In this document: in pieces, positions 34,401 to 42,280 of the stretch | Numbering within the stretch: position 1 is the stretch's first letter | How the letters are laid out: every line of letters begins with the position of its first letter | Notes under the pieces: model-generated | What the model saw: only the letters and a program-made list of their open reading frames with translations | Told to the model about the DNA's origin: nothing | Databases searched by the model: none | Source: Patescibacteria group bacterium | Lineage (GTDB): Bacteria; Patescibacteriota; Patescibacteriia; Patescibacteriales; Patescibacteriaceae | Direction: 5' to 3' | DNA length: 64,000 nt | NCBI GenBank assembly: GCA_030583705.1 | Contig: CP129471.1 | Location: 114,506 to 178,505 of the forward strand | Position numbers and translations under genes: made by a program

Positions 34401-37400
34401 TCCTGGTAATAACGGGCAGCCAAGTTACTGCGATGATCCGCCATCTTGCAGCGGCTATAATTTGTTGCAATGTATGGAAAATTATTTCTGTCCCAATTCT
34501 CCGGGTAACTGTTCCCCAGTACAAGCCAGTGGGCAGGTGATTGTTACCGGTCAATGTGGAAACCAAGCTTGTGCTGATCTACCTGGTTGTGAGCTTGGAG
34601 GTTGTGTTTATAATAATTCTCTTAACAAATGTGTTAAGAGTGGTTCCGGTGTTTATGATTGTAGTCGTCGTGCCATGCTTGACACCCAACAAAATACGAT
34701 TTTATTGAATAACCAGCCAGCTATGGGTACTTGTGAAACTTTCCAGGGAACCCCACGTTGGCATATTAATTGGAACGGTACCAGTTGTCCGCAGGGCTGG
34801 GGAGGTGTTACTAGTGGTAACAATCGTTGTGTTGAAAATTTAACCAATATTAACGGACCCTGTTCTCTTTGTTCTTCTCCCGGTAGTTGTTTAAGTGTTG
34901 GTAATAACGGTGTTTGTGCTGTGGGAGATAATATTTGTGACGCTGACTCGGAATGTAATGCAAATACTAATCAATGTGAAAAATTGGATGCCGGCAGTTG
35001 TGAATGTTGTTGTGATAAAAATAAAAATACTCCGGAAGGTAATCCAGGCTGCTGCTATGGTCTAAGTTGTGGTTATTCTTGTGGACAGGGACAAACTAAT
35101 AATGCGGATTTTGGTTTTTGCAGCGGTTGTGCACCAAACGGAGTACCAAACGATGCTCTATGTAATTGTGAAAACTCTTCCGGTAAGTTTTGTGCCTATG
35201 ATCCCGTTAAATACCCCACAGGCGCTTGTATGGACTGTTCGTCTATTACCGATCCTTATGAATGTTCCCAAAGACCGGGTTGTTGTGTGGATGCTATGGA
35301 TAATAATCGTTGTACCGGCTTAGGAGATAGAGATTATATTATTGAAGAAGGCGAGCCTGGCGGTCAATTAAGAGGCGGTAACAGTCTTTATCAAGGCAGA
35401 GACGAGGGGGCTAGAGAGTCAATTATTATTGAAAGAGGTGAGGGGCAAGTGGGAGAGAGGGGTGATGGAGAAGTAGGGTCTGGTTCGCTTAAATTCTGCG
35501 GTTATTATAATTGTACCAATCAATACCCAGAAAACAGTTGTAGTCCTTTGGTTTTTAAAGAAGGATCTTATATCACCAGACAAATTTGTGAATCTTCTTG
35601 CCCAGCTGCTCAAATTCCTTGTAGTGCAGATATGAACACTTGTTCAAATCCTAGCTGTCCATCTGGTATGAAATGTGACGGTTCAAGCTGTAATTGTGTG
35701 CCTGATACGACCGGTCCCGGTAATCCTTGTAGAGATGGAGAAACCGGCGCTTGTACTATAACCTGTAGCCTGGGTCATCAATGTATGGTTAAAAATCCTT
35801 ATAGTGGAGGAGATATAGGTAGTACAGGAGATGATGACACTTGTCGTTGTTGTTGTAAGCCACCGACAGCCGATGATCCAACCGATTCATGTCATAATTT
35901 ACACCCTAGTTTATCTTGTTTGGCTGATCAGGGATCTTGCAGTGGAGGAGAGCGTGGTTTGTGTTGTGGTTGTACTAGTGATGGACAATGCGGAGATGTC
36001 GCTACCACCGGTTGCGGTACCAGAGGTAATCGTTGTTGCCAGGCACGTCCGAGGGTTGAAGTAGATAGTCATAGTCCGGCTCCTGAATCTTTGGACGTTT
36101 GTCGTAATACAGCAATTACTGTTATTTTTGATCAGGAAATGGATATTTCTAGTTTTAGTAATGATAAAATTGTGGTTTTCGGGGATTACGGTAGAGATGT
36201 CTGTCCATTAGGTATGGCACCAGTTATGCCGACCGGCGGACAGGCTTCTCAGCCAGTAAGTTGGTGGAGAAAAATAGCTTCAACACTCTTACCTAGCTTT
36301 GATTTTGCCAGAGCTAATAATACCAATAGTTCATACTGTTATGTTCAAGGCAATGTTACTGGTGTTAAAATTTCCATGGGTCGTACTCGCGCTAACTTTA
36401 ACTTAACTAAGGCGCTTGATCCTAATAGAGATTATTATGTAGCTGTTAGGGGAGATGCTGATTTGGCTCAGGTTACTCCTGGTAATAATAAACCTTATTA
36501 CAATAACGGAATTACTAATATTGCTGGTGTTGGTATGATTGGTCGTTCTTGGCTAAGAGGAGGAGGTAATATAGTTAAGTTTAATAATGTTGATTTTAGT
36601 AATGCTGAAGTTTGGAAATTTAGGACAGGCTCAGATGTTTGCCGTTTAAATAGTGTTAGGATTGATCCTTCATTCCGTCTCTTTAACAGAATTAATCAGT
36701 CTGAGAATTTTATTGCTGAGGCTCGTTCAAGTAATGGTTCCTTGATACAGTCCATTCCTGGTGTTTACAGTTGGTCATGGACTTGGTCTTCAGCTAACAA
36801 TGAAGTGGCTTCGGTTACACAGTCTCCTTCGGCCTTGGATACCGCTTTGGTTAAACCGGGTAATAGAAGAGATGCTCAAACTGTAGTGAGGGCTACTTCG
36901 GAAATCACCTTTGATGATATCGGGGGTAGTGGAACGAATTCCACTGTCGGACAAACTAGGACAGGGACGGCGCAAATCAGAGTTTTCTTGTGTGAGAATC
37001 CTTGGCCACCTTATTCCATTTGGTTATTAGGCTCTTGGCCTTGGTCTGACCAAAGAACTGGTATCGAATTTTATTATTGTCGTGATGCTGGAGGTTTTGG
37101 CACCCAGGACGATTTACCAGCCCTTGATGAAAATCCGGTTACTAGAGATCCAGATAATAAAATCTGTATGATTGGCTCAAATGCCGGACAAAGTTGTAAT
37201 AATGATGGAGATTGTGGAGGAAATATTCTGGGCTCTTGTTTACCTGCTCTACTAAGAGAATACTTCTTCTTTAGAGCCCCTATGCCGGCAGGTGCTCCAG
37301 TGCTTGATAAAGAAAATTCAATTATTAATCCCCTAGGCAGAGAAGTTACTTTAAATTGGAGCGCAGTCTCTGATGCTGTTAAGTATAAAGTATATTATGG

Positions 37401-38118
37401 CTTAGCTTCTCGTTCTTATAACAGATCTTTTGAAACCGAGAGTACCAGCGAAACTATTAGCGGTTTGTCTAATGGAGCTAGATATTATTTTGCTGTTACG
37501 GCCTTAACTGCTCAAAACCAAGAAACAGATTTCTCTAATGAAATATCATTGATACCTCGTGATATAACACCACCCCCGGTTCCCCAAATTCAAGCCAGTG
37601 CTGGCAATGAAGCTATTTCTCTTTTCTGGGAACCGGCGAGTGATGCCAGGAAATATATTGCTTATATAGGTATTTCAAGCAATAATTATCTTCATAATAT
37701 GGTAACCACTTATCCTTTTTCTTCCACTGGTACTCCAAAAGTTGTTTTCCCACTACTTAATAATAACACCGATTATTATTTAGCTGTTCGTTCGGTGGAT
37801 ATGTACGGTAATGTTAGTGACTACTCTAATCAGGTTACTTGGCGACCTAATCGCCCAAATCTTATTTCAGCTACACCAGGTGGTAGTTCTATTACTTTAA
37901 GATGGTTGCCTTTTGTGGGCGCTCAGGGGTATACTGTCTATGTGAGTGGCGGGCAGTCTGAACCTTTGGAAATTAACGCTTCAGGTACCCAGTTAACAGT
38001 TTCTAACCTTGTTGATGGTACTAATTATAACTTCTCTATTAGGGCTAGATTTGGACAGAATCAGTTAAGTGAACCGTCTAACAGTTTAAATGCTACTCCT
38101 GGAGGTATAAGACCTTAA
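31444..38118 (+). CDS. 2224-aa VirB2/TrbC-like protein with TIG, Cys-rich and fibronectin III regions
   Basis: This is the largest gene of the window. It repeats the signal helix plus pilin-type double helix of its neighbour (about residues 50-140; GFIWMTSKGDEEKVSKAKT). Then come Ig-like domains, at least three IPT/TIG-like units (about 460-830; PGNFVTIGGQGFG, GPIGQYVTVRGSGFG, GQPNQFINIYGEYF), a long Cys-rich region (about 880-1540) with many CxxC and CC motifs that recall EGF- or granulin-like disulfide stacks, a Big_5-like domain (about 1540-1700; ITVIFDQEMDIS) and three fibronectin type III domains (about 1955-2224). The number of cysteines implies an oxidising outside location. It follows the 908-aa gene by 6 bases. 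Likely a very long surface fibre or contact protein. Confidence 0.75.
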   Translation: MKTPFKTLIISFTLLASCLAIILFGATEPLMAQETEFGITQNQGVDTGLEFAEGIGLSKTDPRIMAARIIQIALGFLGILAVGLIIYAGFIWMTSKGDEEKVSKAKTILKNGAIGLVIVLGSFAIATFVLGRLQQSLGGGSGDPGSGDPGTGGTTVFAVQSTTPANNMQNVPRNAIIRFSFTKNLQESSVNANSFIVSYVNQTGGNSVIDGAISIVNGRYVEFTPSATCDEPNQNINCFEAGRQVSVEAAGSLGGILSINNETLFCSGSYNCSILFTVGNWLDTEAPRVNILNRQICAAAENIIEASSIDNYGVSHIDFYVNEEFLDRRQNDSNPFVGSPFNTSAIWNSTGYEVGQVVGLKVTAYDLDNNTGTAEEFISLSPSHCCNGIQDGDETGIDCGGSCLACTGQACAVDNQIPEQCSDDLCSSGLCSTLGSSSEICDDAGYGGDISSCCLCQGRPKIEWISPMGGFCSNDVNQYCRDDQVCGSDGHCERGVPNGAPGNFVTIGGQGFGAQKGKVFFTDNNGNLVEAALADDPGLGNAQCTGQAWRDEQIIAVVPSSVGNGGITVELANGQVRDASNDAFGPLVNDFVRNNIERPGVCLISPDSGVFNQNVQYQGVKLNASEAYFGNLYQNIKSPLSSFSDKSGTASVPNLQDGQTTTFVEKVGVESNFLGFVKDPEPYTGPIISSIEPSSGPIGQYVTVRGSGFGHIRGTSNLYFGPTDGILADYNFPEICADSVWSDNQIIVKVPSGVSLGEFYKLTLSASGYPPVDSGTLRFQVMEGTPDPGICRVSPIIGQPNQFINIYGEYFRDKDENSAARFYNQQNQSGNALAEWAIDQSASGIKPWKVLTSVPQNSQTGPLRILAGSPMQLSNSVNFAVGSCQQNADCGGSQVCCLAGLPEGGKCKDNEMQCYGNILTSVYEWRFNTGSEFACAADQEQCGTVCCATGSCERDPETGEPQNKCEGCLEDQNKCGNGQCCNGACNPGNNGQPSYCDDPPSCSGYNLLQCMENYFCPNSPGNCSPVQASGQVIVTGQCGNQACADLPGCELGGCVYNNSLNKCVKSGSGVYDCSRRAMLDTQQNTILLNNQPAMGTCETFQGTPRWHINWNGTSCPQGWGGVTSGNNRCVENLTNINGPCSLCSSPGSCLSVGNNGVCAVGDNICDADSECNANTNQCEKLDAGSCECCCDKNKNTPEGNPGCCYGLSCGYSCGQGQTNNADFGFCSGCAPNGVPNDALCNCENSSGKFCAYDPVKYPTGACMDCSSITDPYECSQRPGCCVDAMDNNRCTGLGDRDYIIEEGEPGGQLRGGNSLYQGRDEGARESIIIERGEGQVGERGDGEVGSGSLKFCGYYNCTNQYPENSCSPLVFKEGSYITRQICESSCPAAQIPCSADMNTCSNPSCPSGMKCDGSSCNCVPDTTGPGNPCRDGETGACTITCSLGHQCMVKNPYSGGDIGSTGDDDTCRCCCKPPTADDPTDSCHNLHPSLSCLADQGSCSGGERGLCCGCTSDGQCGDVATTGCGTRGNRCCQARPRVEVDSHSPAPESLDVCRNTAITVIFDQEMDISSFSNDKIVVFGDYGRDVCPLGMAPVMPTGGQASQPVSWWRKIASTLLPSFDFARANNTNSSYCYVQGNVTGVKISMGRTRANFNLTKALDPNRDYYVAVRGDADLAQVTPGNNKPYYNNGITNIAGVGMIGRSWLRGGGNIVKFNNVDFSNAEVWKFRTGSDVCRLNSVRIDPSFRLFNRINQSENFIAEARSSNGSLIQSIPGVYSWSWTWSSANNEVASVTQSPSALDTALVKPGNRRDAQTVVRATSEITFDDIGGSGTNSTVGQTRTGTAQIRVFLCENPWPPYSIWLLGSWPWSDQRTGIEFYYCRDAGGFGTQDDLPALDENPVTRDPDNKICMIGSNAGQSCNNDGDCGGNILGSCLPALLREYFFFRAPMPAGAPVLDKENSIINPLGREVTLNWSAVSDAVKYKVYYGLASRSYNRSFETESTSETISGLSNGARYYFAVTALTAQNQETDFSNEISLIPRDITPPPVPQIQASAGNEAISLFWEPASDARKYIAYIGISSNNYLHNMVTTYPFSSTGTPKVVFPLLNNNTDYYLAVRSVDMYGNVSDYSNQVTWRPNRPNLISATPGGSSITLRWLPFVGAQGYTVYVSGGQSEPLEINASGTQLTVSNLVDGTNYNFSIRARFGQNQLSEPSNSLNATPGGIRP

Positions 38119-38149
38119 TCAGAAATCAGATTAAAATAATATTAATTAT

Positions 38150-38686
38150 ATGCCTTTTAGTAAAAACAACAAAAAACCAGACACAAGTAGGAGAGCCCCT
38201 ATTAGCTCGCCGTCTTTTGAGGAATTCTTAGACGATGGTACGCCGGGAGGTTTTAAAGGTATAATTTCTTTAGTAATAATTTTATTGGTATTAATCGGTC
38301 TTTTTACTACTTATGTTGTTCGTCAATCTTCTTTTGGTTCTTCTGAAGAAAAAATTGCTCAAGATGATAAACCAGGTATTCTAGATAGAATTTTTTCTCT
38401 TGGACAAAGAGAAGACCCAATCCCTCCCCTAGATAGTGATGGTGATGGTCTTTCGGATATCGAAGAAGCTGAATACGGAACAGATCCTTTTAAGTCTGAC
38501 ACGGACGGAGACGGCTTAACCGATTGGGAAGAAATTTTTGTTTACGGCACAGATCCTCTAAATCCGGATACGGACGGTGATGGAATGAGTGATGGAGATG
38601 AAATAGATAATCGTCGAGACCCGCTTAACCCTGATCCTAACGCTTCTTGGCCACCAGCTATTGAGGTTGTTTTAAGAAATCAATAA
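38150..38686 (+). CDS. Membrane protein with thrombospondin type 3 calcium repeats
   Basis: The 178-aa protein has a cytoplasmic N-terminus, one transmembrane helix (about residues 43-62; [20 protein letters not shown]) and three Asp-rich calcium repeats (about 98-165) of the form [31 protein letters not shown] and [12 protein letters not shown]. Thrombospondin type 3 repeats bind many calcium ions and form stiff spacers. It lies 31 bases after the giant gene and 3 bases before a second protein with such repeats, so all four probably form one operon. No enzyme domain is visible. Confidence 0.8.
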   Translation: MPFSKNNKKPDTSRRAPISSPSFEEFLDDGTPGGFKGIISLVIILLVLIGLFTTYVVRQSSFGSSEEKIAQDDKPGILDRIFSLGQREDPIPPLDSDGDGLSDIEEAEYGTDPFKSDTDGDGLTDWEEIFVYGTDPLNPDTDGDGMSDGDEIDNRRDPLNPDPNASWPPAIEVVLRNQ

Positions 38687-38689
38687 TCT

Positions 38690-40024
38690 ATGTTTAATAA
38701 GCAACAAATTAACGAAGCAGCTCCCGCGGAAACCCTTAAGCCTCTAGCTAATGAGCAGATAGGTAAGGTTGAGGTTGATCCTGAAACCGCCGACATCTAT
38801 TACATGCCTGAGGATTTTCATAGTATTAAAAAAATTGCCGGTTCCCAATCTCATATTTCTGGAGCCCTGGTTTTGGTTGGAGGTATAATTTTCTTACTAG
38901 GCTTTAGTGTTAGTTTATATTTTTACTTTTTCAGCTCTGGTACTATTAGCGCTCTGTTCGGCGGTAAAGAAAACGAAGAAACGCCACTTACTGAGGAGTC
39001 TTTAAAGGTTGAGCCCGTTATTGAAGAAAATCTTATGCCCGGTCTTGAGTCATCTGAATCGACTATGCCTTCAATTAGCGCTGTTTCTGTCTATAGATCA
39101 CTAAGAGCTGAGCTTGAAACAGCTGATACGGTAACAGCTTTTATGGCGGTGTTTAACAAATATGGTAGTACTTCCATGTTAGCTAATTTAAATACTCGCT
39201 TTGATCAATTGGATAAAAGCTTATCAGAAGACAGACAAATTGAAATTTTAAGGGGCAATAATATGCCAAAATTAGATGACAATGAAATGATTAGTGAAGA
39301 AGTGAGAGATACCAGGTCAATAATAACTATTAGAAAAACCGGTGGTGGACAAATAGGTACAGCTACTTTTTTGCCGGAAAGAGGGGAATGGAAATTCTTT
39401 GAAGAGGTTTGGAGCGGTTTAGTGGTGGTAACCGAACCCCTTAATCCAGGAGACGAGGATCCGACTGTTTTAACTACGCCTGATGATGATAATGACGGCT
39501 TAACCAACCTTGAAGAAATAGCCCTAGGTACTGATCCGAGTAATCCTGATACTGACGGCGATGGTTATCTTGATTTAGAAGAGATTAATAACAATTATAA
39601 TCCAGTTGGTCCTGGCCCTTTGATTGAAAATCCTAATTTAACCATGTATCTTAATTCTACTTTTGGCTTTAGTTTTCTTCATCCATTAGCCTGGCAAAGA
39701 TCGGTTATGTCTTCTGAAGATTCAATAACAATAACTACGCCAGAGGGTCATTTTATGCAAATGATTATTCAGCCTAATTCCGATCAATTAGATATTATTA
39801 GTTGGTATCGTACGACTTTTGCTGTTAATAATGTGCCAACTTCCAGCTTAGTGGTTAGTAACACCTGGGACGGAGTTCGTTCACCAACTGGACACACTGT
39901 TTATCTGACCGGTAAAGACAGGAATTATATCTATACTTTTACTTATAATTTCAGTACCAATAATACCTTAAGTTATCCCAATATTTTTGAAATGATGTTA
40001 AGGTCTTTGACTTTAGGGATATAA
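38690..40024 (+). CDS. Membrane protein with calcium repeats and a PsbP-like C-terminus
   Basis: The 444-aa protein has a cytoplasmic N-terminal stretch (about 1-60), one transmembrane helix (about 62-85), an acidic linker, a helical domain (about 120-250; MAVFNKYGSTSMLANLNTRF), thrombospondin type 3 repeats (about 262-305; PDDDNDGLTNLEEIALGTDP, DTDGDGYLDLEEI), and a C-terminal domain (about 320-444) that begins STFGFSFLHPLAWQ, as in PsbP/MOG1-like modules. It is paired with the previous gene. The two may form a calcium-dependent complex at the surface beside the VirB2-like giants. The function is unknown. Confidence 0.75.
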   Translation: MFNKQQINEAAPAETLKPLANEQIGKVEVDPETADIYYMPEDFHSIKKIAGSQSHISGALVLVGGIIFLLGFSVSLYFYFFSSGTISALFGGKENEETPLTEESLKVEPVIEENLMPGLESSESTMPSISAVSVYRSLRAELETADTVTAFMAVFNKYGSTSMLANLNTRFDQLDKSLSEDRQIEILRGNNMPKLDDNEMISEEVRDTRSIITIRKTGGGQIGTATFLPERGEWKFFEEVWSGLVVVTEPLNPGDEDPTVLTTPDDDNDGLTNLEEIALGTDPSNPDTDGDGYLDLEEINNNYNPVGPGPLIENPNLTMYLNSTFGFSFLHPLAWQRSVMSSEDSITITTPEGHFMQMIIQPNSDQLDIISWYRTTFAVNNVPTSSLVVSNTWDGVRSPTGHTVYLTGKDRNYIYTFTYNFSTNNTLSYPNIFEMMLRSLTLGI

Positions 40025-40039
40025 TAAACTTAGAAGAAT

Positions 40040-40462
40040 ATGACCGTGGAAGTTGTTAATATCACGCCTGGGCGTGTTCAACAATCTTTAATCAAGCGGG
40101 CCGCCTTGGCTACGCTTGATCATTTTAGGGAAAAAAGAACGGTTACGGTAGCAGTGGTCGGGGAAAAAAGAATAAGAGAACTTAATAGAGTTTATCGGCA
40201 AAAAGACTATGCGACGGATGTTTTATCTTTTGTTGAGGCTGAGGCTGAAGCTAGCGATCCTTCCACTCTGGGAGAAGTAGTTATTAATTATAAGCAGGTT
40301 AAAAAACAAGCCGCTGCCTATGGGCATGGCTTACGTTATGAGTTGGCTTTTATCGTTATTCATGGAGTCTTACATCTTCTTGGTTATGAAGATAAGACTA
40401 AAAAAGGAGTTACCACTATGGAAGAGCTTGGTCATAAAATAGTTAAAAAATTAAAATTATGA
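40040..40462 (+). CDS. ybeY: Endoribonuclease YbeY (rRNA maturation), altered metal site
   Basis: The 140-aa protein is the size of YbeY, a metal-dependent RNase for 16S rRNA 3' end maturation and ribosome quality control. It has YATDVLSF (normally PTDVLSF), LGEVVIN, and the metal motif at residues 108-118. In this motif HGVLHLLGYED replaces HGxLHLLGYDH, so the third histidine ligand is D118 and the preceding Asp is Glu. Aspartate can bind zinc, so activity may remain. It overlaps dgkA by 4 bases (ATGA), showing translational coupling. ybeY next to dgkA is a common bacterial arrangement, which supports the identification. Confidence 0.88.
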   Translation: MTVEVVNITPGRVQQSLIKRAALATLDHFREKRTVTVAVVGEKRIRELNRVYRQKDYATDVLSFVEAEAEASDPSTLGEVVINYKQVKKQAAAYGHGLRYELAFIVIHGVLHLLGYEDKTKKGVTTMEELGHKIVKKLKL

Positions 40463-40836
40463 CAAAAAAATATCATCATTATAAAAAAAGCTTTTCTTTT
40501 GCCAAAAGAGGCTTACAAAAAGTTTGGCGTGAAGAAGCTAATTTTAGATTGGAATTTATTATAGCCATTTTAGTTATTGCTTTGGCGATCTTTTTAAAAC
40601 TCAGCCTTGATCGTTTAGCGGTAATTATTTTAGCTTGCGGAGCTGTTTTAGCCTTAGAGCTTTTTAATACCATGATTGAGTTTGTTAGTGATCTATTAAA
40701 GCCAAGACTAAATCATTATGTTCAGCATATTAAAGATATTGCCGCTGCCGCTGTGCTAGTAGCTTCCTTAACCGCCATTGCCATCGGAGCCTTGATTTTA
40801 GTGCCACCGCTCTGGCGTTTGATTTGGCAAGTTTAG
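40459..40836 (+). CDS. dgkA: Diacylglycerol/undecaprenol kinase
   Basis: The 125-aa integral membrane kinase has three to four hydrophobic helices and the family signatures EANFRLEF (about residues 28-35), LELFNTMIEFVSDLL (about 66-80) and HIKDIAAAAVLVAS (about 90-103). The Gram-positive-like members phosphorylate undecaprenol, recycling the lipid carrier of cell-wall and glycan synthesis. Start and the ybeY stop overlap (ATGA). The ftsA promoter lies in its last codons. Confidence 0.92.
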   Translation: MTKKYHHYKKSFSFAKRGLQKVWREEANFRLEFIIAILVIALAIFLKLSLDRLAVIILACGAVLALELFNTMIEFVSDLLKPRLNHYVQHIKDIAAAAVLVASLTAIAIGALILVPPLWRLIWQV

Positions 40837-40852
40837 CTTGTTGTGCTATACT
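40824..40852 (+). promoter_or_regulatory. Predicted sigma70 promoter of ftsA
   Basis: TTGGCA (40824-40829), a 17-base spacer and TATACT (40847-40852) overlap the end of dgkA and stand 34 bases before the chosen ftsA start. This supports starting ftsA at 40886 and not at the upstream in-frame TTG at 40838. Confidence 0.75.
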
Positions 40853-40885
40853 ATAAGGGCTTTGTATACAATTTTTATTCAGCTT

Positions 40886-42145
40886 ATGAAAGATTCAATT
40901 ATTGCCGGTTTAGATATCGGATCAACAGAAACCCGACTGGTAGTCGGGCAAAGAATGCAGACTGATCAGGGAGATCGTCTGCAAATTGTCGGTGCCTTGT
41001 CCGTGCCTTCAGCTGGAGTAAGCAGGGGAATTATTAATAGCATTGAAGATGCTACTGCTTGTATTTCGGCAGTCCTAGAAAAGGCCGAGAGGCTTTTAGG
41101 AACAAATCTAGAGTCTGTTTGGGTGGGTATTAACGGGCCTAGTGTTAAGTGTCAGAACAGTCGTGGGGTAGTGGCAGTTAGTCGCAGTGATAGTGAAGTC
41201 AATCAGGAAGATTTTGCGAGAGTTATTGAAGCCGCCCAAGCCTTAGCTACCCCTCCCAACTACGAGATTTTACATGTTATACCTCTTAAATTTATTGTAG
41301 ATAATCAAGAAGACGTAAAAAATCCTATTGGTATGACTGGTATTCGTTTAGAGGCTGTTACTTTGATCGTACAGAACTTATCCAGTCAAATTAAGAATTT
41401 TACTAAGGCGGTTGATCATACTTCTTTATCCATAGATGATATTGTTTTCTCACCAATGGCGGCTGCTAGTGTAGTGGTTAGTAATAAGCAAAAAGAGTTA
41501 GGTGTGGCGGTTATTAATATTGGCGCTTCTACCACCAGTTTAGCGGTTTTTGAGGAAGGTGAGCTGATTCATGCAGCGGTTATTCCTTTAGGTTCTTCTC
41601 ATATAACCTCAGACATTGCCATTGGACTTCGTTGCTCTATTGGTTTAGCTGAGAAGATTAAGATTAAATATGGTAGTTCTCGTTCTGATCTTTTTACCAA
41701 AAAAGATGAAGTAGATATTTCCGACTTACTGGAAGAAGAGGATGGCGATGATAACCCGATTATCTCTCGTAAGTTTATTGCCGATATTATTGAAGCCAGA
41801 GTTGAAGAGATTTTTGAAAAGGTGGACGCTGAACTTAATAGGATAGAACGTTCAGGCATGTTGCCGGCTGGACTTTGCCTGATCGGTGGCGGAGCTAAGC
41901 TTTCCGGTTTAGTAGAAACTGCTAAAAAGAAAATGCGTTTGCCTGCTCATCTTGGCGCTAACCGCAGTGTAGCGACGGTGGTTGATAAGGTTAATGAGCT
42001 TGAATATTTAACTGCTCTTGGTTTAGCTGTTTGGGGTGATCAGATGTCTTTAGATAGTCAGTCTCCAAAAAGATCTTTGGAAATACCAGCAGTAGGTAAA
42101 GCGGTGAATATGGTTAAGGGTTGGCTTAAGAATTTAAAACCTTAA
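40886..42145 (+). CDS. ftsA: Cell division protein FtsA
   Basis: The 419-aa actin-like protein anchors FtsZ filaments to the membrane. It begins MKDSIIAGLDIGSTETRLVVG (phosphate 1 loop, given here as GLDIGSTETRLVVG), has the SHS2/1C region (GALSVPSAGVSRGIINSIEDA, about 37-57), phosphate 2 (VAVINIGASTTSLAVFEEG), the adenosine motif LCLIGGGAKLSGL, and a C-terminal amphipathic helix (KAVNMVKGWLKNLKP) that fits the membrane-targeting helix. The ATG at 40886 is preferred to the longer frame because the predicted transcript starts after 40838. ftsZ follows after 135 bases and a strong hairpin. Confidence 0.95.
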   Translation: MKDSIIAGLDIGSTETRLVVGQRMQTDQGDRLQIVGALSVPSAGVSRGIINSIEDATACISAVLEKAERLLGTNLESVWVGINGPSVKCQNSRGVVAVSRSDSEVNQEDFARVIEAAQALATPPNYEILHVIPLKFIVDNQEDVKNPIGMTGIRLEAVTLIVQNLSSQIKNFTKAVDHTSLSIDDIVFSPMAAASVVVSNKQKELGVAVINIGASTTSLAVFEEGELIHAAVIPLGSSHITSDIAIGLRCSIGLAEKIKIKYGSSRSDLFTKKDEVDISDLLEEEDGDDNPIISRKFIADIIEARVEEIFEKVDAELNRIERSGMLPAGLCLIGGGAKLSGLVETAKKKMRLPAHLGANRSVATVVDKVNELEYLTALGLAVWGDQMSLDSQSPKRSLEIPAVGKAVNMVKGWLKNLKP

Positions 42146-42199
42146 ATAGAATTTTTATCTGTTGAACAATATTTGTGTTCAGTAAGACTTGCTAATTTT

Positions 42200-42232
42200 A
42201 ACCGTCTGACATATAATATATGTCAGACGGTT
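42200..42232 (+). terminator. Strong hairpin between ftsA and ftsZ
   Basis: A perfect 15-bp stem (left arm AACCGTCTGACATAT) with a 3-base loop is followed by CTTTATTTAT. It looks like a terminator but the T tract is broken, so it may be a partial stop or an mRNA processing site that sets the FtsA to FtsZ ratio. Confidence 0.65.
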
Positions 42233-42280
42233 CTTTATTTATCCTTAAAATAATTTTACTCTTATTTTTAAATTACTCAT

